The notes under the pieces: model-generated
Told to the model about the DNA's origin: nothing
Database searches by the model: none
What the model saw: the letters and a program-made list of their open reading frames with translations, nothing else
Made by a program: the position numbers and the translations under genes
Shown: piece after piece, positions 6,402-12,071 of the stretch
How the letters are laid out: each line of letters starts with the position of its first letter
Numbering within the stretch: the first letter of the stretch is position 1
Assembly: GCA_023129805.1 (NCBI GenBank)
Contig: JAGMBK010000047.1
Span: 1 to 12,071, forward strand
Length of the DNA stretch: 12,071 bases
From: Candidatus Zixiibacteriota bacterium
GTDB lineage: Bacteria; Zixibacteria; MSB-5A5; SM1-73
Reading direction: 5' to 3'

Positions 6402-6435
6402 TTCACACGCGCACGCTGAGAGCAAAGCGTATGAA
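6402..6435 (+). promoter_or_regulatory. Hairpin in the transketolase 5' leader
   Basis: TTCACACGC (6402-6410) pairs with GCGTATGAA (6427-6435) with one C/A mismatch, enclosing a 16-base loop. It would lie near the start of the leader made from the promoter above. It matches no riboswitch class I recognise. Confidence 0.35.
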
Positions 6436-6488
6436 TTTTAATTACTTCCGGATTTGACCGTTAAATTTTTTTGACTGCAGGAGGAGAA

Positions 6489-8510
6489 ATGTCTATCGTT
6501 GATTCCAAGACCGGCAAGGTGAGGAAAAATTATAACATAGAAGAGTTGATTGAAGCGGCGAACCTGATGCGTGGATATAACATGATCGCCCTGTGTGCGG
6601 CTGGGTCCGGACACTCTGGCGGAACCATGTCCGTCATGGATATCACTGTAGCTTTGTATCTGCATGTAGCCACCCATGATCCCCAAAATCCTTCCTGGGA
6701 GATGAGAGATCGAATCATCTGGTCCTCCGGACATAAAGCTCCTTCACTTTATTTGGGTCTGGGCATGGCAGGCTATTTCGATGTGGAAGAAGTGGTCAAG
6801 CTGAGAAAACTTTATAGCCCGTTTCAGGGACATCCTCACTGGCTGAAGCTTGCGGGAGTGGAAGCTTCAACCGGATCCTTAGGGCAGGGCTTAAGCATCG
6901 CCAATGGAATCGCTCTGGCGGCGAAACTTCAAAATAAGAGCTATCATGTTTTCTGCCTTACCGGAGATGGTGAGCATCAGGAGGGACAAATCTGGGAAGC
7001 GATTATGGAGGCGGGCAATTTCAAGCTGGACAATCTGGTCAACATACTGGATAAAAACCGTCTGCAGATTGATGGCTGGGTGAAGGATGTGATGGACATC
7101 GATCCCATCGTGGATAAATACAAAGCCTTCAAATGGAATGTGATCGAAATAGATGGACACAATATGAAGGAGATATTGGATGCATTCGAGCAGGCCAAAG
7201 CCTATAAAGGAAAGCCTACGGTTATCATTGCTCACACGGTCAAGGGCAAAGGCGTTGACTTCATGGAGAATGTAGCAGGCTGGCACGGAAAAGCTCCCAT
7301 TTGCGATCAGATGGAGGAGGCCTTAAAACAATTGAAAGTTGATCAGAAGCTTGACAAGGATAGATTATTCAAAAAGGCAGACGATTATCAGGCTGAGGCG
7401 ACAAAGAAATTAGAAGCAAAGATGCCCAAATTCAAAAAGGACTACTTCTGGAACAAGCAAGAAAATATGAAGGTGGATATGGACCCCACCCGTGTGGGCT
7501 TTGGGCGTGCTCTGGACAAAAGAGGAGATGATCCCAGAGTGGTGTGTTTGGGAGCGGATATATCAGGCTCCATCGCCATCAGCAAGTTTCACGAGAAGCA
7601 TCCGGAGAGAAAGGAAAGATTTTTGAGTATGGGGATTGCCGAACAGAGTGGCACCGGAGTGGCAGCCGGTTTAGCCAAAGAGGGGATGATCCCGGTATTT
7701 GGCACCTACGGAGTATTCTCAGCCGGGAGAAATTTAGACCAGCTTCGAACCACGGTCTGTTACGGGAATTTCAACGTTTTGATCGCCGGTGCACATGGGG
7801 GCGTATCCGTGGGACCGGATGGAGCCACTCACCAGGCATTGGAAGATCTTTTCCAGATCTGCGGACTGCCGAATATGCACGTATCGGTTCCTTGCGATTC
7901 GATCGAAACCGAAAAAGCCACTGAAGCTCTTCTGTTTGAAATCAAGGGACCCAAGTATATCAGATTTGCTCGAGAGGCAACTCCCATCGTCACAGATGAA
8001 GCCACCCCCTTCAAATTCGGGGAGGCGAATATTTACAGATACAGGGGAGAAAGAGAAAAATTCAAAGATGCTTTTGAGGTTTTTCTGGCATCCGAATACG
8101 CCTCGGAAAATGAGGACTTGACCATCGTCGCCTGTGGTCCCGAGGTTCCGGAGGCCATGCGGGCGGCATGGATATTAAAGGAGGATTTCGGGATCGAAAC
8201 CCAAATCATAAATGTGCACACCTTAAAACCACTGGACGAGAAGCCTTTAATCAAGGCAGCGGCGGAAACCGGAATTATCGTAACTGCAGAGGAACATCAG
8301 GTGGGTGGATTCGGCAACTGGATAGCCAACGTGATCTCTCAAGCTACCCAGCTTTACAAAAAACCCCTTCTTTTTGGAATGATCGGGGTCAAAGACAGGT
8401 TCGGCGAATCCGGTCAACCCTGGGAACTGATAAAAGAATTCGAGGTCTCCGCCGAGCATATCGCCTTTAAGGCAAAACAGCTTTTTGACATAAAACGAAA
8501 TGACAGATGA
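6489..8510 (+). CDS. tkt: Transketolase (full-length, single chain)
   Basis: Thiamine-diphosphate enzyme of the nonoxidative pentose phosphate pathway, moving a two-carbon ketol unit between sugar phosphates (EC 2.2.1.1), cytoplasmic. 673 residues from ATG 6489, the usual length for one-chain transketolases. This start has AGGAGGAG directly upstream; the TTG at 6471 would place that site inside the coding region. N-terminal half: His42 in GHSGG, His82 in SSGHK, His115 in GHPHW, and the cofactor/Mg motif GDGEHQEGQIWEA (159-171) followed by Asn190 in DKN. The pyrimidine-binding half begins after a charged linker (~300-330) and has the catalytic Glu385 in MGIAEQ, the loop GAHGGVSVGPDGATHQ, and a C-terminal domain from about 540. 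The last residues (RNDR) and the stop lie in a repeat that continues downstream. A dihydroxyacetone synthase or another relative is possible but less likely. Confidence 0.93.
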   Translation: MSIVDSKTGKVRKNYNIEELIEAANLMRGYNMIALCAAGSGHSGGTMSVMDITVALYLHVATHDPQNPSWEMRDRIIWSSGHKAPSLYLGLGMAGYFDVEEVVKLRKLYSPFQGHPHWLKLAGVEASTGSLGQGLSIANGIALAAKLQNKSYHVFCLTGDGEHQEGQIWEAIMEAGNFKLDNLVNILDKNRLQIDGWVKDVMDIDPIVDKYKAFKWNVIEIDGHNMKEILDAFEQAKAYKGKPTVIIAHTVKGKGVDFMENVAGWHGKAPICDQMEEALKQLKVDQKLDKDRLFKKADDYQAEATKKLEAKMPKFKKDYFWNKQENMKVDMDPTRVGFGRALDKRGDDPRVVCLGADISGSIAISKFHEKHPERKERFLSMGIAEQSGTGVAAGLAKEGMIPVFGTYGVFSAGRNLDQLRTTVCYGNFNVLIAGAHGGVSVGPDGATHQALEDLFQICGLPNMHVSVPCDSIETEKATEALLFEIKGPKYIRFAREATPIVTDEATPFKFGEANIYRYRGEREKFKDAFEVFLASEYASENEDLTIVACGPEVPEAMRAAWILKEDFGIETQIINVHTLKPLDEKPLIKAAAETGIIVTAEEHQVGGFGNWIANVISQATQLYKKPLLFGMIGVKDRFGESGQPWELIKEFEVSAEHIAFKAKQLFDIKRNDR

Positions 8511-8607
8511 CGAATAAAAAAGAAAATGACGAATGGCTGATGACGAATGACGGATGAAAAACAAGAAATTCGTCATTCGTCATTAATCATTCGTCATTAA
8601 TCATTTC
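8501..8607. repeat. ATGACGAAT-type repeat forming a 31-bp inverted repeat between tkt and the aminotransferase
   Basis: Degenerate copies of ATGACGAATG occur in direct orientation from 8501 to 8555 and inverted as ATTCGTCATT from 8568. The arms 8525-8555 and 8568-8598 match at 27 of 31 positions; three of the four differences are G-U wobbles in RNA and one is C/A. The loop is 12 bases (GAAAAACAAGAA). The tkt stop codon lies in the first repeat copy, and the stem ends 17 bases before the GGAGGA of the next gene. It could slow translation or processing of a shared transcript; no clean T-run marks it as a terminator. Confidence 0.8.
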
Positions 8608-8625
8608 TTCTTTTGGAGGATTATC

Positions 8626-9792
8626 ATGAGATTAGCTGAGAAGATGTCGAGATTGGGAACCGAAACCGCTTTTGAGGTATTAGCCAGAGCCAAACTACTG
8701 GAGGCAAAGGGGAAAGACATCATTCATCTGGAGATCGGCGAGCCGGATTTCGATACCCCCAAGAATATCATCGAAGCCGGAATACAAGCGCTTAAGGACG
8801 GATATACGCATTACAATCCATCTGCCGGACTTCCTGAATTCAGAGAGGTGATAGCGAAGGAGATATCAAAGACCAGAAAGATAGAGGTAAATCCTGATCA
8901 AGTTGTGGTGACTCCGGGGGCAAAACCGATCATGTTTTTCTGCATAATGGCTTTAGCCAACGAGGGAGAAGAGATTATCTACCCCAACCCCGGCTTTCCC
9001 ATTTACGAATCGGTGATAAATTTCATCGGGGCAAAGGCGGTTCCCATCCAGTTGAGAGAGGAGAACGATTTTCGTTTGGATACCGATGAGTTAAAGAAAC
9101 TGGTGACGGATAAGACCAGAATGATCATCATCAACTCTCCTCAGAATCCAACCGGTGGAATTCTGACCCAGGATGATCTGAAGGTGATTGCCGACATCGC
9201 AATTTCAAAAGATGTCTTTGTTCTGTCAGACGAAATATACAGCCGTATAATCTATGAAGGCGACCATCACAGTATCTCATCTTTTCCGGGAATGCAGGAG
9301 AGGACCATAATCCTGGATGGATTTTCCAAAACCTACGCCATGACCGGCTGGAGATTGGGTTACGGGGTTATGAGAGAAGACCTGGCAGTTCTGATTGCTA
9401 GGTTGCAGACCAACTCCAACTCCTGCACCGCTACGTTTACTCAAAGGGCGGGGATCGAGGGTCTCACCGGACCTCAGGACGAGGTGGACAGGATGGTGGC
9501 GGAGTTCAAAAGAAGAAGAGACGTTATAGTTGAAGGTTTGAATGCCATCCCCAAAGTGAGTTGTAAGACTCCGAAAGGTGCATTCTACGTGTTTCCTAAT
9601 GTGAAGAGGATTGGCTGGGAGGCTAAGAAGTTAGCTGACTTCCTTCTGAATGAGGCTGGGGTGGCAGTCCTATCAGGGGTATCGTTTGGAAAATATGGAG
9701 AGGGTTACATCCGCATCTCGTATGCCAACAGCGTGGAAAACATAAAAGAGGGATTGTCCCGGATAGAAAAAGCTCTACAAAACATAAAATAA
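8626..9792 (+). CDS. PLP-dependent class I/II aminotransferase, AspC-like
   Basis: 388 residues, ATG 8626 with GGAGGA six bases upstream. Fold-type I aminotransferase, probably moving an amino group from an amino acid such as aspartate to 2-oxoglutarate, in the cytoplasm. Visible landmarks are EIGEPDFDTP near residue 36, GYTHYNPSAGLPE (59-71), Asn174 in SPQNPTGG, Asp202 and Tyr205 in SDEIY, the PLP Schiff-base Lys235 in DGFSKTYAMTGWR, and Arg363 in YIRISYA for the substrate carboxylate. Length and motifs fit the bacterial aspartate/aromatic aminotransferase subgroup (I-gamma type). Aspartate, prephenate or another amino-acid specificity cannot be decided from sequence, so no symbol is given. 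It follows tkt by 115 bp without an obvious promoter of its own and may be co-transcribed. Confidence 0.93.
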   Translation: MRLAEKMSRLGTETAFEVLARAKLLEAKGKDIIHLEIGEPDFDTPKNIIEAGIQALKDGYTHYNPSAGLPEFREVIAKEISKTRKIEVNPDQVVVTPGAKPIMFFCIMALANEGEEIIYPNPGFPIYESVINFIGAKAVPIQLREENDFRLDTDELKKLVTDKTRMIIINSPQNPTGGILTQDDLKVIADIAISKDVFVLSDEIYSRIIYEGDHHSISSFPGMQERTIILDGFSKTYAMTGWRLGYGVMREDLAVLIARLQTNSNSCTATFTQRAGIEGLTGPQDEVDRMVAEFKRRRDVIVEGLNAIPKVSCKTPKGAFYVFPNVKRIGWEAKKLADFLLNEAGVAVLSGVSFGKYGEGYIRISYANSVENIKEGLSRIEKALQNIK

Positions 9793-9990
9793 ACCGTATG
9801 CAAATATGAGTTTATCATCACGTTAACCTCAGAATGGAGAGCGAAAAAAAGTTAGGCCTCATTGAAAAAAAGCTTTACAAAGGATAAAACAGTATTACAT
9901 TTATTAAGACAAACTATTTTTACATCAACAGGGTGGAGACAAAAGTCTTTTTCGGATAGAAAAAGCTTTACAAAGGATAAAATAGTATTA
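9760..9990 (+). repeat. Repeated copies of the aminotransferase 3' end
   Basis: The end of the aminotransferase gene (9760-9792, encoding RIEKALQNIK-stop) is echoed twice downstream. The copy at 9953-9985 reads RIEKALQRIK-stop in one frame. The copy at 9867-9897 matches it over 31 bases with one difference (9960-9990) but carries two extra A residues upstream that break the frame. TTAACCTCA also occurs after each region (9823-9831, 9993-10001). These look like remnants of local duplications, not genes. Confidence 0.65.
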
Positions 9991-10096
9991 ATTTAACCTC
10001 ACCATAGCAGAGTCATCGGATTTGACTACCTTCGTGTGACCCGTTGAGTCAGTTGTTCAAAAATTGGGCTTTCGGGATAAATTGAGGGAGGATCGG

Positions 10097-10125
10097 TTCA
10101 CACTTTGGCACGTTTTCTCCATAAT
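10097..10125 (+). promoter_or_regulatory. Candidate sigma70-type promoter
   Basis: TTCACA at 10097-10102 and CATAAT at 10120-10125, each matching five of six consensus positions, with optimal 17-bp spacing. The start point would be near 10132. It could drive a short structured RNA ending at the terminator near 10285, or the TonB receptor if that terminator is read through. Confidence 0.5.
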
Positions 10126-10260
10126 TTACATCCTAAACTTTTCAGGCTTTGTGTCGATCATATAACAGGTGAATCGACAAGAAGTTAAATGCTCAGAATA
10201 GGAAATTTCTGAGGGATGTAAATTGAGAATGCAAAAACAATAACATTCCCACAAAGTGTG
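10123..10260 (+). ncRNA. Candidate structured RNA / leader with nested stems
   Basis: Outer arms AATTTACATCC (10123-10133) and GGATGTAAATT (10214-10224) are perfect 11-bp complements. They enclose TGTCGAT/ATCGACA (10152-10158 with 10173-10179) and CTCAGAA/TTCTGAG (10192-10198 with 10207-10213), the latter abutting the outer stem: a three-way-junction layout. Small stems GAATG/CATTC (10227-10231 with 10244-10248) and CACA/TGTG follow, then a terminator. No known RNA class is recognised. The promoter at 10097-10125 would start inside the outer arm, so either transcription begins further upstream or the outer stem is not formed in RNA. Confidence 0.35.
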
Positions 10261-10285
10261 CGGTTGTTGAACAACCGAGTTTTTC
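10261..10285 (+). terminator. Intrinsic terminator-like hairpin
   Basis: CGGTTGT-TGA-ACAACCG forms a 7-bp stem (10261-10277) and is followed after two bases by TTTTT (10280-10284) on the + strand. No T-run lies on the other side, so it acts only rightward. It would end a short RNA begun near 10132 or attenuate the TonB receptor transcript. Confidence 0.5.
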
Positions 10286-10432
10286 CTCTCGACTCTGAAA
10301 ACGAGCGCAAACCACGATCGAAGTTACAAAAGTTAGATGTAACATGCCGCTGTTCATAGGATAGAATAAAAACCGAGCCTGAAAAATGGTTCAACCCAAG
10401 ACAATCACTTTATAAACTAAATCAAATGCAAA

Positions 10433-10525
10433 CCTTTTCCAAAAAGGAGGTGAGTAGCCAAGAGCACAAAATAACGTTTTGGTTAACGGTTTTGGAAGTT
10501 AACTTTTTAACAGGAGGGAAGTAAA
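10433..10525 (+). promoter_or_regulatory. TonB-receptor leader with orphan strong Shine-Dalgarno and attenuator-like hairpin
   Basis: AAAGGAGGTGA at 10443-10453 is an almost ideal Shine-Dalgarno sequence, yet no start codon lies at the usual distance behind it. Its 5' part can be paired by CCTTTT-CCA-AAAAGG (10433-10447). A 24-codon frame from GTG 10450 runs to TAA 10522-10524, but its GTG overlaps the Shine-Dalgarno itself. Further on GTTAAC (10482-10487) pairs with GTTAAC (10498-10503), followed by TTTTT (10504-10508), a weak terminator-like hairpin. The real ribosome-binding site of the next gene is AGGAGGG at 10512-10518. Confidence 0.4.
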
Positions 10526-12071
10526 TTGAAAAACAAACAGATACTAAAGCTGATGCTCACCGGGAGCATATTGCTTTTTATCTTTGCCTCCCTGCTTTAT
10601 GGCGGAACCACGGGGAAGATAGCAGGAATAATTAAGGACAAGGATACCGGTGAGCCGCTGCCCGGGGTGGCTGTGATGATAGAGGGAACCACCATGGGAG
10701 CAGCGGCAAATGAAAAAGGAGAGTATTTCATTCTCAACGTGACTCCCGGAGTGTACAAGCTGAAAGCCACCGTCATAGGTTACGCTCCGATGGAGTTTGA
10801 CAACGTTTCTGTATCGATAGATCTGACCACCACCATCGATTTTGAGTTGGTCTCCGAGGCTGTGGAAGTAAGGGGTGTCACCGTGACCGCGGAGAGACCC
10901 ATATTCGAGCCGGACTTAACTTCCACGGCACACATAATTACCTCGGTGGACATAATTCATCGTCCGGTGATCAATACCGACGGGATTGTTTACCGCACTC
11001 CGGGGGTGGTTTTTGATCCCATCGGGGGGCCCATTAACTCGGGCACCCAGGGAACCGTTATCGGAAACGAGGGCGACCGTGTTACCGATACCGCCAACCC
11101 GGGCATAACCTTAAGAGGTGGTCGCCCCCAGGAGGTGGTATACATGGTGGACGGGTTGTCCATCACTGACCCCATCCTGTCAGGCCAGGCCACCAATTTG
11201 AATCATTTTACCATCGCCGAGGTACAGTTGATCACTAGCGGGTTCAGTGCGGAATATGGTAACGCCATGTCGGGTATCGTCAATTATGTTACCCAGGAGG
11301 GTGGAGCCAAGTTCTCCGGAAGATACCAGTATTCCACCGACCAACTTCTAGACGACTATGATCTGGGAAGCAATGAGCACTTCTTAAGCTTGAACGGACC
11401 TGTGTCCGGCACGGAGGGGAAGCTAACCTATTATTTAAGCGGCAATCTGTATCTGACTGACGATTGGAGTCCCCGGCTGCACAAGCTTCCGCATCACCAG
11501 CAGCAGACCTACCGTACTCAGGGCAAGCTGACCTACAAGATCACTCCCTCGGTCACCCTGCGCATGGGTGGCTTCTTCAATCGGAGGCAGTATGAAAGGT
11601 ATAACCACAGCTGGCTTTACAATCTGGGAAGCTATAATTGCACCCTGGAGAAGGCACAGCAAGGCTATTTGGCTCTGACCCATTCTGTCTCCAAAAGCAC
11701 GTTTTATGAGGCCAAGCTGGGATACTTCAAGAATGAATACACCATAGGCAGACGTCTGGATCGCAACTTTTTGGATCGTACTGCTTGGGACATGGCTTGG
11801 AGCGCAGCTATAAAGATGTATCCAGACACTACAACGGAGGCACTGAGGGACAGTGCGGTGGCCTTCGCCCATAACTTTGCCCAAAACTTTATTAATGAGC
11901 ACAAGGATGAAGTTTGGGATGGCGAGTGGTGGAAGGACTACAAATTTTTGGAACCGACGCCCGATACCAGCGAGTGGAGAAGATACCGGGAGCGCAGGCA
12001 GGAACAGAACTATCCTCTGGCTGTGGACAACATGTTCTGGTCACATTATGATACCAGGACGTTCCAGACCA
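10526..12071 (+). CDS. TonB-dependent outer-membrane receptor with N-terminal carboxypeptidase-regulatory-like domain (partial, 3' end missing)
   Basis: The frame is open from TTG 10526 to the window end (515 codons seen). TTG is chosen because AGGAGGG lies seven bases upstream and a signal peptide (MKNKQ..., hydrophobic to ~residue 25) begins at once; the first ATG is nine codons later, inside that peptide. Residues ~29-108 form a CarboxypepD_reg-like beta-sandwich (GKIAGIIKDKDTGEPLPGVAV, GEYFILNVTPGVYKLKATVIGY). Next come EVRGVTVTAERP and a plug domain with LRGGRPQEVVYMVDGL (196-211) and GFSAEYGNAMSGIVNYVTQEGG (239-260); the beta-barrel then starts. Such receptors import ligands across the outer membrane using TonB energy; the ligand is unknown. 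No SusD-like partner is visible. TTG as the start codon is unusual among the genes here. Confidence 0.9.
   Translation, partial: MKNKQILKLMLTGSILLFIFASLLYGGTTGKIAGIIKDKDTGEPLPGVAVMIEGTTMGAAANEKGEYFILNVTPGVYKLKATVIGYAPMEFDNVSVSIDLTTTIDFELVSEAVEVRGVTVTAERPIFEPDLTSTAHIITSVDIIHRPVINTDGIVYRTPGVVFDPIGGPINSGTQGTVIGNEGDRVTDTANPGITLRGGRPQEVVYMVDGLSITDPILSGQATNLNHFTIAEVQLITSGFSAEYGNAMSGIVNYVTQEGGAKFSGRYQYSTDQLLDDYDLGSNEHFLSLNGPVSGTEGKLTYYLSGNLYLTDDWSPRLHKLPHHQQQTYRTQGKLTYKITPSVTLRMGGFFNRRQYERYNHSWLYNLGSYNCTLEKAQQGYLALTHSVSKSTFYEAKLGYFKNEYTIGRRLDRNFLDRTAWDMAWSAAIKMYPDTTTEALRDSAVAFAHNFAQNFINEHKDEVWDGEWWKDYKFLEPTPDTSEWRRYRERRQEQNYPLAVDNMFWSHYDTRTFQT

Larger units (their letters stand above)
5549..6488. 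other. Long noncoding, structure-rich intergenic region
   Basis: About 940 bp separate the S8 protease from transketolase. Short frames on both strands here coincide with inverted repeats and have no ribosome-binding site or recognisable protein, so none is called. Near the start AGGTTG (5572-5577) can pair with CAACCT (5592-5597) around a T-rich loop, at best a weak 3'-end signal for the protease gene. The stretch 5600-5815 shows nothing recognisable. From 5821 onward the region holds repeated motifs, hairpins and a promoter, listed separately. Confidence 0.6.
9793..10525. other. Noncoding region between the aminotransferase and the TonB receptor
   Basis: About 730 bp with no convincing protein gene on either strand. 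It contains the duplicated gene-end repeats, a weak hairpin with T-run (GAGAC-AAAA-GTCTT at 9936-9949, then TTTC) that might end the tkt-aminotransferase transcript, a promoter, a strongly structured stretch with an intrinsic terminator, and the leader of the TonB receptor gene. A small - strand frame at 10185-10394 covers the structured region and is not supported as coding. Confidence 0.6.

Noticed and set aside
10185..10394. 69-codon - strand frame ahead of the TonB receptor
   Set aside because: It overlaps the structured region and terminator hairpin, has no ribosome-binding site of note and no recognisable protein features.
10385..10400. GGTTCAACCC resembling a tRNA T-arm
   Set aside because: No acceptor, D or anticodon stems can be fitted around it.

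Overview
The window (12,071 bp) looks like a chromosomal segment of an uncultured Gram-negative bacterium of the FCB superphylum, in the style of Zixibacteria, KSB1, Marinimicrobia and similar candidate phyla. The evidence is a C-terminal NYPNPFNP...GVYFYKL sorting domain, secreted proteases ending in dockerin-like pairs of the type GDxNxDGxxxxxDVVFLINYLF, and a TonB-dependent receptor with an N-terminal carboxypeptidase-regulatory-like domain. The phylum is inferred from protein style only; there is no rRNA or other marker gene in the window. All supported genes are on the + strand.

Left part (1-5548), a secreted-protease region. First comes the 3' end of a large exported protein with a FlgD-like/type IX-type C-terminal domain. 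Two tandem paralogous gingipain-like (peptidase C25-like, clan CD) proteases follow, then a subtilisin-like S8 protease. All three proteases carry a signal peptide and a C-terminal dockerin-like double EF-hand. No cohesin or scaffoldin is encoded here, so any cell-surface complex would need partners from elsewhere. The tandem pair is bordered by short AACGGATT-type repeats, and a palindromic repeat follows each copy.

Middle (5549-6488), about 940 bp without a convincing gene but rich in structure: four TGGATY motifs at 19-21 bp spacing, an 18-bp-arm inverted repeat, two members of a dispersed GTGAACC-N4-GGTTCAC palindrome family, several other hairpins, and a sigma70-like promoter with a structured 5' leader for the next gene.

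Right part (6489-12071). A full-length transketolase (tkt) is followed, across a 115-bp gap that folds into a 31-bp stem, by a class I/II (AspC-like) aminotransferase. About 730 bp of noncoding DNA follow. These hold repeated copies of the aminotransferase 3' end, a good promoter, a multi-stem structured stretch ending in an intrinsic terminator, and a leader with an unusually perfect but orphan Shine-Dalgarno sequence. The window ends inside a TonB-dependent receptor gene that begins with TTG at 10526.

How the genes fit together (inference): secreted dockerin proteases degrade external protein, the TonB receptor imports a substrate through the outer membrane, and the aminotransferase and transketolase are central metabolism. 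No complete new defence or mobile system was found. The most interesting items are the tandem dockerin-gingipains with mosaic divergence, the palindrome family, and the structured RNA/attenuator-like region ahead of the TonB receptor.
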